Shown here: piece by piece, positions 43,389 through 52,359 of the stretch
Position numbering within the stretch: position 1 is the first letter of the stretch
Layout of the letters: each line of letters begins with the position of its first letter
Assembly: GCA_963815445.1 (NCBI GenBank)
Contig: CAWFGV010000005.1
Coordinates: forward strand, 620,001-684,000
DNA from: JANLYC01 sp963815445
Lineage (GTDB): Bacteria > Actinomycetota > Actinomycetes > Propionibacteriales > Nocardioidaceae
Direction: 5' to 3'
DNA length: 64,000 bases
The notes under the pieces: generated by a model
Seen by the model: only the letters and a program-made list of their open reading frames with translations
Database searches by the model: none
What the model was told of the DNA's origin: nothing
Translations under genes and position numbers: made by a program

Positions 43389-44774
43389 CTACCAGTCGGG
43401 GTGCAGGAAATGCTGTGCGAGAAGGGCGATGCTCACCTGGAGGACGAGGCCGACCCGCCGCCACGGAGGTGGCAGCAGCGCCGTCCCGAGCAGCAGCCAG
43501 GGCACGAAGGGCAGCCAGATCCGCTCGACCTCACCGCGGCTCGCCCCTGAAACGTCGGCGCCCAGCACCATGGCCACCCCGGCGAGCGACAGCAGTGCGA
43601 CCACGCGGGTCGATGCGAGCGCACCCGACCTGGACGCCAGCACCTCACGCCACGACGACCAGCGACGGGCCACGACCATGGCGAGCCCCGCGTACATGAC
43701 CGGGCCTGCGCTCCAGGCCAGCGCGGCGAGGTTGCCCCAGAGGTAGTACTGCTGCGGTCGGCTCGCGGCGACCCCGCGGAACTGACGGACGTGCAGCGCC
43801 GGCAGGCCGTCCCACCAGGCGAACCCGGCGGCGTAGAAGGCGAGCATGACCGCGAGGCCGGCACCGGCGACCCAGGGGATCAGCGACCAGCGGCGGGTGA
43901 TGAGCAGCACCGCCAGGGCCAGGAAGGCCAGCAGCGCGAGACCGTACGACATCAGCACGCAGTAGCCGAGCAGCAGCCCGGCCAGCACGGCCCACCATGC
44001 GGTTGCCCACCGCGTCGACCGGGTGGCGGCGACAGCGAGGCAACACGCGCCCCAGGCTGCCACGGTGCCGAACACCGCGTCGGCCGACACCGCCATCCAG
44101 ATCGCGGCCGGGCCGAGCACGAGGAACGGGGCCGCCCGACGAGCCACCTCCTCGTGGCCGAGGACCCGCAGCGTCTGCAGCACGGCGACCGCGGTGGTCG
44201 ACGAGACGATGATGACGGCCCAGCCGGCGGCGAGACCGCTGGTCAGACCGAGAGCTACCAGGGCGATGAAGAACAGCACCGCGCCGGGCGGATGGCCGGC
44301 GATGTGCGTCGGCCAGTGCTGCGGGTTGTCGGCGTCGATCCGGGCGACGTACTCGTGCAGCATCGTCGACAGCGCTGACCAGCTGTGGATCGTGTTCGCG
44401 GTCCGCAGGTACTCGTACTGGGTGTTCAGGATCACGCCGATGCCGTCGTTGCCGTCGACGAGCGCGAGGCTGGACAGCCACGCCAGCGCGCCGCCGTAGG
44501 TGCCGAGGAGCAGCAGCCGCCACGAGGCGGTCTGCGCGAACCTGGCTGCGTAGACGACGCCCAGCACGGCGATCAGGATGGCCGGGATGGTCCCCGGCCC
44601 GACCCGCGGGTCCCAGTACGCGTGCAGCGGCGGCCACGACCGCATGTGGACGTCCCAGTTCCACGCCGCCGGGATCAGCCAGGCCACGAACATCAGCAGC
44701 GCGGCCACCGCCACGCCGACGATCGGCGGGCCGCGAAGCAGCGCGCGCCCGTCCGACCGGGTCGGTTGGCTCAC
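43389..44774 (-). CDS. Integral membrane protein, possible glycosyltransferase of the GT-C type
   Basis: A 461-residue protein from GTG 44774, overlapping the XdhC stop by 4 bases. About eleven membrane helices are visible. The first large outer loop after helix 1 contains WNWDVHMRSWPPLHAYWDPR, and a second loop has YVARIDADNPQHWPTHIAGH followed by PPGAV. The acidic and His residues at the start of outer loops resemble GT-C mannosyl/arabinosyltransferases, but no family match can be proven. Co-location with an epimerase and a GT2 gene supports a glycan role. Confidence 0.65.
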   Translation of the reverse strand: MSQPTRSDGRALLRGPPIVGVAVAALLMFVAWLIPAAWNWDVHMRSWPPLHAYWDPRVGPGTIPAILIAVLGVVYAARFAQTASWRLLLLGTYGGALAWLSSLALVDGNDGIGVILNTQYEYLRTANTIHSWSALSTMLHEYVARIDADNPQHWPTHIAGHPPGAVLFFIALVALGLTSGLAAGWAVIIVSSTTAVAVLQTLRVLGHEEVARRAAPFLVLGPAAIWMAVSADAVFGTVAAWGACCLAVAATRSTRWATAWWAVLAGLLLGYCVLMSYGLALLAFLALAVLLITRRWSLIPWVAGAGLAVMLAFYAAGFAWWDGLPALHVRQFRGVAASRPQQYYLWGNLAALAWSAGPVMYAGLAMVVARRWSSWREVLASRSGALASTRVVALLSLAGVAMVLGADVSGASRGEVERIWLPFVPWLLLGTALLPPPWRRVGLVLQVSIALLAQHFLHPDW

Positions 44775-45301
44775 GTGCGGACGCGCGGGACCGCTGCGCT
44801 CATCGGGCCGCCTGAACGGCCGTATGACGTCGCGACGATCTCGGCCAGCACCGACAGCGCGATCTCGCCCGGTGCCTTGCCGCCGATGTCGAGCCCGGCG
44901 GGCACCCGCAGCCGGGCGGTCGTCTCGGGCGCGAAGCCCTCGTCGTGGAGCATGGCGAACACGTGCTCCGCGCGTCGGCGGCTGCCCATCATCGCGACGT
45001 ACCTGCCTGGTCCGCGCAGACCCGCCCGGAGCAGGTCGAGGGCGCCGGGTGCATCGTGGTCGCACACGACGAGGGAGTCGTCGGGACGCAACGCGTTCGC
45101 GTCCAGCCAGGCGGTCGGCTCGGGGTGGTCACCGCGATGGTCGAGGACCACGACGGGTCGACCCACCACGGCGGCCAGTGCGACGATGGCCGCAGCGATG
45201 TGGTTGTAGGTGACGACGACGACGCGCCCCTGCTCGACCGGCTCCGGCCGGGTCGGGTCCTCAGAACCCTCGGGGACGGACGGCTCGACCGGCTGGCTCA
45301 T
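44771..45301 (-). CDS. XdhC-family Rossmann-domain protein
   Basis: A 176-residue protein matching the C-terminal Rossmann part of XdhC/CoxI proteins (VVVVTYNHIAAAIVALAAVV, then RYVAMMGSRRRAEHVFAML, RVPAGLDIGGKAPGEIALS and VLAEIVA). XdhC proteins deliver the sulfurated molybdenum cofactor to xanthine-dehydrogenase-type enzymes. The N-terminal XdhC_CoxI domain is absent. The molybdopterin oxidoreductase 3 kb downstream is of sulfite-oxidase type and would not need it, so its client is not evident in this window. It is coupled to the downstream membrane-protein gene. Confidence 0.8.
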   Translation of the reverse strand: MSQPVEPSVPEGSEDPTRPEPVEQGRVVVVTYNHIAAAIVALAAVVGRPVVVLDHRGDHPEPTAWLDANALRPDDSLVVCDHDAPGALDLLRAGLRGPGRYVAMMGSRRRAEHVFAMLHDEGFAPETTARLRVPAGLDIGGKAPGEIALSVLAEIVATSYGRSGGPMSAAVPRVRT

Positions 45302-45372
45302 GGCGTCGAGCGTACCTACCCAGCCATGCCAGCCTCAGCAGCTTCTTGGCCGGTCACGGCAGACTTGCCCCC

Positions 45373-46206
45373 GTGAGCTCCTCCGCACGTCCGCCGTCCG
45401 ACGACGTCGCTGCCACTCCGGTGGGCGCCGACGGGGCGAACGTGACCGCGGGCGCGGTCGCCGCGAGACGGACCCGTTGGGAGATCGTCATCGTGCTCGG
45501 TCTCTCGCTGGGTGCGTCAGCGGTGTACGCCGCCATCAGCCTCATCGCGAAGCTCACCGAGCCCGGAAAGCTCTCCCAGCAGACCGCCACCCTCAACCAG
45601 TCCTACACCCCGCGTCCGCTGCTCGACCTCACCTATCAGCTGACCGGCATCCTGTTCGCGCTCGTGCCGGTCGCCCTGGTGGTCTACCTGCTCAGCGAGG
45701 GCGGCCGTTCGGCCGTACGCCGGTTGGGCATCGACCTGCGCAGCCGGGCCCAGGTCGTCCACGACCTCGCCTGGGGCGCCGGGTTGGCCGCTGCGATCGG
45801 CATACCGGGGCTGGGGCTGTACTACCTGGCCAAGGCGGTGAACCTCAACGCCACCGTCGTCCCGACGTCGATCAACGAGCACTGGTGGACGCTGCCGGTG
45901 TTGGTGCTGTCCGCCATGCAGAATGCCCTGCTCGAGGAGGTCGTGGTCGTCGGCTACCTCATGACTCGCCTGCGGCAGCTCGGCTGGACGCCCGCCTGGG
46001 TGCTGACGGCGAGTGCGGTGCTCCGGGGCAGCTACCACCTCTACCAGGGGTTCGGGGCGTTCGTCGGGAACGCGGTGATGGGCCTGGTGTTCGCCGGCTA
46101 CTTCCAGCGCAGGAATCGGATCCTGCCCCTGGTCATCGCCCACACGTTGCTCGACGTGGTGGCCTTTGTGGGCTATGCGCTGCTCAAGGACCATCTGAAC
46201 CTGTGA
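45373..46206 (+). CDS. CPBP-family intramembrane metalloprotease
   Basis: A 277-residue membrane protein starting at GTG 45373. After a polar 40-residue tail about seven membrane helices follow. The CPBP (Abi) motifs are present: LLEEVVVVGYLMTRL with the glutamate pair, LRGSYHLYQG with the first His and VIAHTLLDVVAFVG with the second. The usual Arg of EExxxR is replaced by Gly (EEVVVVG), which occurs in some actinobacterial members. Known relatives cleave CAAX-type or bacteriocin-related substrates; the substrate here is unknown. Confidence 0.82.
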   Translation: MSSSARPPSDDVAATPVGADGANVTAGAVAARRTRWEIVIVLGLSLGASAVYAAISLIAKLTEPGKLSQQTATLNQSYTPRPLLDLTYQLTGILFALVPVALVVYLLSEGGRSAVRRLGIDLRSRAQVVHDLAWGAGLAAAIGIPGLGLYYLAKAVNLNATVVPTSINEHWWTLPVLVLSAMQNALLEEVVVVGYLMTRLRQLGWTPAWVLTASAVLRGSYHLYQGFGAFVGNAVMGLVFAGYFQRRNRILPLVIAHTLLDVVAFVGYALLKDHLNL

Positions 46207-46325
46207 CTTCTCCCTTGCCCGCTGCCGCCGCTGGCCGTGGGGCTGCAGGTGCCGTCACAGTTCCGTAAGCCCGCAGGAACCGTCTCGGCTGGGCGTTTGC
46301 GGTGCCTGTTCCCTACGGTGGAGTC

Positions 46326-46985
46326 ATGTCCGCGCGATGCGATCTGGTGCTGCCGTGCCGCGACGAGGCCGCGGCACTGCCAGCGGTCATCGCCGCGGTG
46401 CCCGACACGTTCGCCGTGATCGTCGTCGACAACGGGTCCCAGGACGGCACCGCCGACGTGGCCCACCGGCTCGGGGCACGCGTCGTACACGAGGAACGCG
46501 CCGGATACGGAGCAGCTGTGCACAGTGGGATCGAGGCGGCCACGGCCGAGTTCGTCGCCGTCATGGACGGCGACGGTTCGATGGACCCTGCGGATCTGCT
46601 GCCGCTCCTCGCCGATGTCGAGGCCGGCCGCGCCACGATGGCGGTCGGTCGCCGCCGGCCGGTCTCCTCCGGTGCTCACCCCTGGCATGCACGCTGGGGC
46701 AACGCATTGGTCCTGGCCTGGCTGCGCCGGCGTACCGGACTCGCCGTGCGGGACATCGCGCCGATGCGGGTGTGCCGCACCGTCGACCTCCTCGGCCTCG
46801 GCCTCGAGGACCGCCGCTTCGGCTACCCGGTCGAGCTGCTCGTCAAGGCGCAGGCCGCAGGCTGGGTGCTGACCGAGCACGACATCACCTACCGGCCCCG
46901 TGCGGCGGGTACGTCGTCGAAGGTCTCAGGCACAGTCAAGGGAACCCTGCGCACGGCGCGGGACTTCGCCCGGATGCTGCCATGA
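46326..46985 (+). CDS. GT2 family glycosyltransferase
   Basis: A 219-residue GT-A enzyme from ATG 46326, first of seven overlapping genes. It has LVLPCRDEAAALPAVIAAVP, VIVVDNGSQDGTADVAHRLG and the metal-binding DGDGS near residue 83. It resembles small dolichyl-phosphate-mannose-synthase-like transferases, and has a conserved end TSSKVSGTVKGTLRTARDF. It would use a sugar nucleotide and a lipid or small-molecule acceptor at the membrane face. The stop overlaps the DUF2064 start by 4 bases. Confidence 0.85.
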   Translation: MSARCDLVLPCRDEAAALPAVIAAVPDTFAVIVVDNGSQDGTADVAHRLGARVVHEERAGYGAAVHSGIEAATAEFVAVMDGDGSMDPADLLPLLADVEAGRATMAVGRRRPVSSGAHPWHARWGNALVLAWLRRRTGLAVRDIAPMRVCRTVDLLGLGLEDRRFGYPVELLVKAQAAGWVLTEHDITYRPRAAGTSSKVSGTVKGTLRTARDFARMLP

Positions 46986-47707
46986 GCCGCCTGGACGTAC
47001 ACCAGGCCGTCCGTGTCCTCGTGATGGCGAAGGCGCCCGTGCCGGGACTCGCGAAGACGAGGCTGGCCGTCACCCTGGGGGAGACCGCCGCCGCCGAGCT
47101 CGCGGCCGCGGCACTGCTCGACACGCTCGACGCGATCGAGGCCATGACAGGTGGGGGACACCGGCTCGTGGCGCTCACCGGAGATCTCGCGGACGCGGCT
47201 TGCGGTGAACTGATCTCCGCCCGCCTCGACAGGTGGCAACGCGTCGACCAGCGAGGTGACGGCTTTGCCGAGCGACTGGTCAACGCCCACCGGGACGCGG
47301 CGGCACTGTGGGGGGACCACGTCGTGGTGCAGATCGGGACCGACACCCCACAGATCCGCGGTGCCGACGTCATGTCGCTGGCGCGCGGGGCCGACAACGA
47401 GAGCGCAAGCTGCGCACTCGGTCCCGCCACCGATGGCGGCTGGTGGGGTCTTGCCACCGGCCGGCCGGGTCTCGCGGACGCCCTTGTCGACGTCCCCATG
47501 TCACGTGCCGACACCGGAAGCCTGACGGCGCAGGCGCTGCGCCGCAGCGGCGCGACCGTCACTCTCGTGCACGAGCTCAGGGACATCGACACGCTCGCGG
47601 ATGCGAAGGCGGTCTCAGGCCAGTTCCCGGCCCTGTCGTTCAGCCGGCTCTTCACGCAGCTCGACGCCGACCAGCACCCAGCAGTCGAACGAGAGGTGGC
47701 ACGGTGA
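46982..47707 (+). CDS. DUF2064 / TIGR04282-type nucleotidyltransferase-like protein
   Basis: A 241-residue protein of the DUF2064 family. It has VLVMAKAPVPGLAKTRLAVT near the start, then VVQIGTDTPQI and LGPATDGGWWGLATGR. The fold is that of GT-A/CobY-like nucleotidyltransferases. It often accompanies a small GT2 enzyme, as here, and sometimes occurs fused to it. The reaction is not known. It overlaps both neighbours by 4 bases (ATGA, GTGA). Confidence 0.85.
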   Translation: MSRLDVHQAVRVLVMAKAPVPGLAKTRLAVTLGETAAAELAAAALLDTLDAIEAMTGGGHRLVALTGDLADAACGELISARLDRWQRVDQRGDGFAERLVNAHRDAAALWGDHVVVQIGTDTPQIRGADVMSLARGADNESASCALGPATDGGWWGLATGRPGLADALVDVPMSRADTGSLTAQALRRSGATVTLVHELRDIDTLADAKAVSGQFPALSFSRLFTQLDADQHPAVEREVAR

Positions 47708-48402
47708 CGACGGCCACAAACATCGCTCAGGCGGACATCGTCGAAGCGCAGGTCGACGAGCGCACCCGCGCGCTGACGCCGGGCAGCGCGTTCGCCGCCG
47801 CCTTGCGCGGTGAGCACTGCCGGATCTTCGGACTCGGCCAGGACACAGAGTTCCTGCCCGCCTGGCGGTGGCGAGCAGACGCCGACGCCGGCGACCACCA
47901 GCTGCTCGCCCGTTGCCGGGGGACGACCGTCGACATCGGCTGCGGTCCCGGTCGCATGACCCACGCGCTGCTCTGTCTCGGCGTGCGGGCACTCGGCATC
48001 GACGTGGTACCCGAGGCGGTTCGGCAGACCCGCCATCGCGGTGGGCTCGCCTTGCAGCGTGACGTGTTCTCGCCCCTGCCCGCTGAGGGCCGCTGGGAGA
48101 CCGCGCTGCTCGCGGACGGCAACATCGGCATCGGCGGTGATCCCGGCCGGCTGCTCCGGCGTGTCAAGGAGCTCATCGTCGAGGACGGTCGGGTCGTGGT
48201 CGACCTTTCGAGCCCCGGTGGACAGGTGAGCGTGCACCACATCGGGCTGGAGGTCGCGGGTCGTCGGTCCAAGCCGTTCCCATGGGCGATCGTTCCGGCG
48301 GACCGGATCGAGCAGCTCGCGGAGGACGCGTCGTTGCGCGTTCTCGAGGTCGTCGAGCACGACGGTCGCTGGTTCGCCGCCCTGCAGAAGGCGGCGGTCT
48401 GA
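47704..48402 (+). CDS. SAM-dependent methyltransferase
   Basis: A 232-residue class I methyltransferase from GTG 47704. Residues 1-60 are an N-terminal extension (TRALTPGSAFAAALRGEHCR). Motif I is TTVDIGCGPGRMTHALLCLG. An acidic residue after strand 2 lies in ALGIDVVPEA, and ALLADGNIGIGGDP is motif-IV-like. This GNIGIGGDP-type methyltransferase typically accompanies the GT2/DUF2064/molybdopterin genes found here. The substrate is unknown. TGATG overlap with the next gene indicates coupling. Confidence 0.82.
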   Translation: MTTATNIAQADIVEAQVDERTRALTPGSAFAAALRGEHCRIFGLGQDTEFLPAWRWRADADAGDHQLLARCRGTTVDIGCGPGRMTHALLCLGVRALGIDVVPEAVRQTRHRGGLALQRDVFSPLPAEGRWETALLADGNIGIGGDPGRLLRRVKELIVEDGRVVVDLSSPGGQVSVHHIGLEVAGRRSKPFPWAIVPADRIEQLAEDASLRVLEVVEHDGRWFAALQKAAV

Positions 48403-49604
48403 TGGCCCCGACCAAGACGTCCACCCTCGAGAAGCTCGCCGCCGCTGCACCGAGCCCGGAGTCGTTCTCGTCGAGGCTGCGGAGCCCGGCTGTCACCGCC
48501 CGGGTCGGCCTCTGGCTCGGCATCTGCTTCGGCCTGGCCTTCCTCACCGGCCTCTACTCGCACTTCTCGCAGAACCCGATCGGTTGGTTCACCTTGCCCA
48601 CCCGACCGGTGTCGCTGTACCGCTTCACCCAGGGCCTGCACGTCATCAGCGGGTCGGCGGCCGTGCCCTTGTTGCTGGTCAAGCTCTGGTCGGTCTACCC
48701 CAAGCTGTTCGAACGCTTCGACGTCACGCACGTACGCCGGTTGGCGCTGCAGCTGCTCGAGCGCATCTCGATCGCCGTGCTCGTCGCGGCGGCGGTCTTC
48801 CAGCTCTCGACCGGCCTGGCCAACTCCGCCCAGTGGTATCCCTGGAGCTTCTCGTTCCGGGCCACCCACTATGCGGTCGGCTGGATCGCGATCGGCGCGC
48901 TGGTGCTCCACATCGCCGTCAAGCTGCCGCTCATCCGCGAGGCACTCACGTCCGGGGTCGACGCGGACGTCGGGCCGGACGACCAGCGGCATACGACGTC
49001 GGAGACGCCTGGCCTGACCCGACGCGGACTGCTGCGGACGACGTGGCTCGCGACCGGCGTCGTGGCGCTGTCGATGGCGGGGGAGACCGTGCCGTGGCTC
49101 CGCAAGGTCTCCGTCTTCGGCGTGCGGTCGGGAGATGGGCCCCAAGGCATCCCGATCAACAAGAGCGCCCGCGTGGCCCAGGTCACCTCGGCCGCCGTCG
49201 ACCCCGGCTATCGCCTGTCGATCTCGGCCGGCACCAACAAGGTCGAGCTGACACTTGCCGACCTGCGCGCGATGCCGCAGACGAGCGCGACCCTGCCCAT
49301 CGCCTGCGTCGAGGGCTGGAGCGCCTCGGGTGACTGGCGTGGGGTGCGGATGGTCGACCTGTTCGCGCTTGTGAACGCGCCCGCCGGCTCCGACGTCGTC
49401 GTCCGGTCGCTGCAGCAGGTCGGCTACTACGGCGTGAGCCGGCTCCCGGGGCAGTTCGCGTCCGACTCGCTCACGCTGCTGGCACTCGAGCTCAACGGGT
49501 CACCGCTGTCGATCGATCACGGATATCCGTGCCGGCTCATCGCGCCCAACCGGCCGGGCGTCAAGCAGACCAAGTGGGTCAACTCCTTGGAGGTGCAGTC
49601 GTGA
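48402..49604 (+). CDS. Membrane molybdopterin-dependent oxidoreductase (sulfite-oxidase fold)
   Basis: A 400-residue protein with two parts. Residues 30-185 hold four membrane helices with histidines (FTQGLHVISG, FRATHYAVGW, VLHIAVKL) that could bind haem as in cytochrome b561-like modules. A short tail with a second membrane pass follows (RRGLLRTTWLATGVVALSMA). The C-terminal 150 residues are a molybdopterin domain with the cofactor-binding Cys in IACVEGWSASGDWRGVRM, and the end PCRLIAPNRPGVKQTKWVNS. It should pass electrons between the membrane and a periplasmic substrate. The physiological substrate is not evident. Confidence 0.85.
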   Translation: MAPTKTSTLEKLAAAAPSPESFSSRLRSPAVTARVGLWLGICFGLAFLTGLYSHFSQNPIGWFTLPTRPVSLYRFTQGLHVISGSAAVPLLLVKLWSVYPKLFERFDVTHVRRLALQLLERISIAVLVAAAVFQLSTGLANSAQWYPWSFSFRATHYAVGWIAIGALVLHIAVKLPLIREALTSGVDADVGPDDQRHTTSETPGLTRRGLLRTTWLATGVVALSMAGETVPWLRKVSVFGVRSGDGPQGIPINKSARVAQVTSAAVDPGYRLSISAGTNKVELTLADLRAMPQTSATLPIACVEGWSASGDWRGVRMVDLFALVNAPAGSDVVVRSLQQVGYYGVSRLPGQFASDSLTLLALELNGSPLSIDHGYPCRLIAPNRPGVKQTKWVNSLEVQS

Positions 49605-50086
49605 GGGCGACCCGGGCCGTCATCGGGCTGGCCGGCATCGTCGTCGCGGCCGTCGGGGTGATGAAGCTCCTCGACCTCGGCTTCGACAACCTCAAGGACA
49701 CCGTGATCTGGCTGGTCTCGGGTGTCATCGCGCACGATGGTCTCCTGGCGCCGATCGTCGTGGCGCTGGGCGTTGTCGTCGTGCGGCTGGTGCCCTCGTG
49801 GTCGCGGACGCCGGTGGTGGCCGGCTTCGTCGTGCTGGGCAGCGCCACGATCATGGCGATACCGGTGCTCGGCCGGTACGGTGCCCGGTCCGACAACCCG
49901 AGTCTGTTGGACCGTAACTACACCGCTGGTTGGCTGGTGCTGGCGGCGCTCGTCGTGGTCGGCGTCTCGCTGGCCTCCTGGTGGAACCGAAGGCAGCTCA
50001 TGGCGGCGCAGGGGCGGGTTCTGGCTGACCGCCATACCGGAGACGATGCGGACCACCCCACGGTCACGCGGACAGGTACTCCATGA
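49601..50086 (+). CDS. Four-helix membrane protein, unknown
   Basis: A 161-residue protein from GTG 49601, overlapping the oxidoreductase stop by 4 bases and the response-regulator start by 4 bases. It has four membrane helices (starting IGLAGIVVAAVGVMKLLD, DGLLAPIVVALGVVVVRLVP and so on) and a 30-residue polar tail. No known motif is seen. Tight coupling suggests it is a subunit or accessory of the oxidoreductase. Confidence 0.75.
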   Translation: MRATRAVIGLAGIVVAAVGVMKLLDLGFDNLKDTVIWLVSGVIAHDGLLAPIVVALGVVVVRLVPSWSRTPVVAGFVVLGSATIMAIPVLGRYGARSDNPSLLDRNYTAGWLVLAALVVVGVSLASWWNRRQLMAAQGRVLADRHTGDDADHPTVTRTGTP

Positions 50087-50766
50087 CCCGGGTCCTCGTT
50101 GTCGACGACGATCCCACCGTGCGCGAGGTCGTGCTGACCTACCTGCGCGCTGAGCAGTACGACGTCGCGGAGGCTGCCGACGGCGAGACCGCACTGGCGT
50201 TGGTCGGCCGGGAGCGTCCCGACCTGGTCGTGCTGGACGTCATGCTGCCCGGCCTGGACGGCCTCGAGGTCTGTCGTCGGCTCAGGAAGGACGGCGACCT
50301 TCCGATCATCATGCTCACCGCTCTGGGCGCGGAGGCCGACCGGGTCGTGGGCCTCGAGCTCGGTGCCGACGACTACCTGACCAAGCCGTTCAGCCCCCGC
50401 GAGCTCGTGCTGCGCGTCGGCTCGGTGCTCCGGCGGGCGGGCGAGTCGGTGTCGCCGGACCCGAGGGTGCTGGAGGACGGCCCGCTGCGGATCGACGGTC
50501 CGAGCCGGCAGGCCACGCTCGAGGGCAGGGCCGTTCCGCTGACGATGCGTGAGTTCGACCTGCTCCGGTTCTTCGTCGCCAACCCGAACGTGGCGTTCAC
50601 CCGGGTCGACCTCCTCGAGAAGGTCTGGGGCTGGTCGTTCGGAGACCAGTCGACGGTGACCGTGCACGTACGCCGGCTGCGCGAGAAGATCGAGCGCGAC
50701 GCGACGATGCCCGAGCGGCTCGTCACCGTCTGGGGGACGGGCTACCGCTGGGAGCCGGCCGGATGA
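50083..50766 (+). CDS. OmpR-family response regulator
   Basis: A 227-residue two-domain regulator. The receiver has acidic pocket DDD at 9-11, phospho-acceptor Asp52 in LVVLDVMLPG, Thr in IIMLTA and Lys in LTKPF. The C-terminal winged helix is of OmpR type (LTMREFDLLRFFVANPNVAF, then TVTVHVRRLREKIE). ATG 50083 overlaps the previous gene and its own stop overlaps the histidine-kinase start by 4 bases. It probably regulates its own operon and perhaps the molybdopterin oxidoreductase. Confidence 0.93.
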   Translation: MTRVLVVDDDPTVREVVLTYLRAEQYDVAEAADGETALALVGRERPDLVVLDVMLPGLDGLEVCRRLRKDGDLPIIMLTALGAEADRVVGLELGADDYLTKPFSPRELVLRVGSVLRRAGESVSPDPRVLEDGPLRIDGPSRQATLEGRAVPLTMREFDLLRFFVANPNVAFTRVDLLEKVWGWSFGDQSTVTVHVRRLREKIERDATMPERLVTVWGTGYRWEPAG

Positions 50767-51878
50767 CCACGGCGACCCTTCACGTCATCCTCATCGCGGG
50801 CGCACTCGCCGGCGCGGTGGGAGTGGTCGGCCTGGTGCTCGCCCACATCACGCGGACGAGCTCGCTGCGCTGGTCGTTCGCCATCGTGGCGATGATCGGT
50901 GTGCTCGGGCTGGTCGCGGGGATCGTGGGCACGGCACAGGCCATGTTCTTGTCCCGGCACGACTTCCAGGTCGTGCTGTGGGTGGCGGCCGTCGCGGGTG
51001 TGGTCTCGCTCGCGTTCTCGCTGTTGGTGGCGAGCATGATGGTGCGCGGGTCACGAGCCGTTCAGGAGGCGACCCGTGCGCTCGGCGAGCACGGGTCGTT
51101 CGTCGCGCCGGCCGGTACGTCGACCGAGCTGTCGGCCGTGTCGACCCAGCTGGCGGAGACCTCGGCCCGGCTCGAGGCGTCCCGCGAGCGCGAGCGGGCG
51201 CTCGAGGCGTCCCGCCGGGAGCTCGTGGCCTGGGTCTCGCACGACCTGCGCACCCCGCTGGCCGGGTTGCGTGCGATGGCCGAGGCGCTCGAGGACGGCA
51301 TGGCCGATGACCCGGCGCGCTACCACCAGCAGATGCGCGAGACCGTGGACCGGATGGCGCGGATGGTCGACGACCTCTTCGAGCTGTCGCGCATCCACTC
51401 CGGCGCGCTGCAGCTGAGCCTGGAGCTCGTGCCGATCGAGGACGCGATCAGTGAGGCCCTGGCCGTGAGCGGCCCGGTCGCCCTGGCCAACGGCGTCCGC
51501 CTGGGCGGTTACGCCGAACCAGGGGTGGCCGTGCGCGCGGACCCGCGCGAACTCGCCCGGATGATCGGCAACCTCGTCACCAACGCGATCCGGCACACGC
51601 CGAGCGAGGGTGTCGTCGAGGTCACGGCGCGGTCCAGTGCGGCCGGCGTCGAGTTCGCCGTGAGTGACGCGTGTGGGGGCATCCCCGAACCCGACCTCGA
51701 GCGCGTCTTCGAGGTGGCCTGGCGCGGCAGCCACGCACGCACCCCCGAGGCGGCGGCCGGATCGGGGCTCGGGTTGGCGATCGTGCGCGGCATCGCCGAG
51801 GCGCACCGCGGCACTGTCTCGGTCGACAACGTGGGTGACGGCTGCCGGTTCCTGGTCCGGCTGCCCGCGTCACTGTGA
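50763..51878 (+). CDS. Sensor histidine kinase
   Basis: A 371-residue membrane kinase. Three membrane helices lie in the first 100 residues with only short outer loops, so the sensing part is probably within the membrane. A coiled HAMP-like linker (SARLEASRERERALEASRRE) leads to the phospho-acceptor His160 in WVSHDLRTPLAGLRA. The ATPase domain has the N box NLVTNAIRHTPSEG, then VSDACGGIP and GSGLGLAIVRGIAEAHRG. It pairs with the upstream regulator. The ligand may relate to the membrane redox proteins of the same operon. Confidence 0.92.
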   Translation: MTTATLHVILIAGALAGAVGVVGLVLAHITRTSSLRWSFAIVAMIGVLGLVAGIVGTAQAMFLSRHDFQVVLWVAAVAGVVSLAFSLLVASMMVRGSRAVQEATRALGEHGSFVAPAGTSTELSAVSTQLAETSARLEASRERERALEASRRELVAWVSHDLRTPLAGLRAMAEALEDGMADDPARYHQQMRETVDRMARMVDDLFELSRIHSGALQLSLELVPIEDAISEALAVSGPVALANGVRLGGYAEPGVAVRADPRELARMIGNLVTNAIRHTPSEGVVEVTARSSAAGVEFAVSDACGGIPEPDLERVFEVAWRGSHARTPEAAAGSGLGLAIVRGIAEAHRGTVSVDNVGDGCRFLVRLPASL

Positions 51879-51998
51879 CGAACCCGCTTGCGGGTCGAGC
51901 GAGCTCCCCGTTCGTCGTACGCTGGTCATCGACGAATCCTGGCGCGGTCACGACGGCTCGCGCGAGGACCGACGGCCGACCGGCAAGGGGGTGCGCAC

Positions 51999-52193
51999 AT
52001 GCGGCAGACGGAGTTCTGGTCGCGCATGGAGGCTGCCCTCGGCGCGGCGTACGCCTCGGTCTGGGCAAGGGAGTACGTCATCGAGGGCCTGGGTGGGCGC
52101 ACGGTGGCGCAGGCGTTCGACGAGGGTGAGGACGCGAAAACGGTGTGGCGCGCGGTCTGGAAGGCGCTCGAGCTACCACCGCGCGAGCGCTAG
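51999..52193 (+). CDS. DUF3046 protein
   Basis: A 64-residue protein starting at ATG 51999. It matches DUF3046, a small actinobacterial family usually encoded just upstream of recA (MRQTEFWSRMEAALGAAYAS, then AQAFDEGEDAKTVWRAVWKA). It is helical, cytoplasmic and of unknown function. Here recA is 1.5 kb downstream because a TolB-like gene has come between. Confidence 0.85.
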   Translation: MRQTEFWSRMEAALGAAYASVWAREYVIEGLGGRTVAQAFDEGEDAKTVWRAVWKALELPPRER

Positions 52194-52359
52194 AGCCGCC
52201 CTCACGCTGCGACCGCCGACCCTCCCGGCGACGAGAAATTGGACGAGCCTTTCTCATTGCTGACGCCGAGCTGCGGGAGTACTCCATAGGTAAAGGCAGT
52301 TCATCCAGCGTGACGTGCACCCGGTTATGCGATCCCCAGCGCACAACGTAGGAGCAGCC

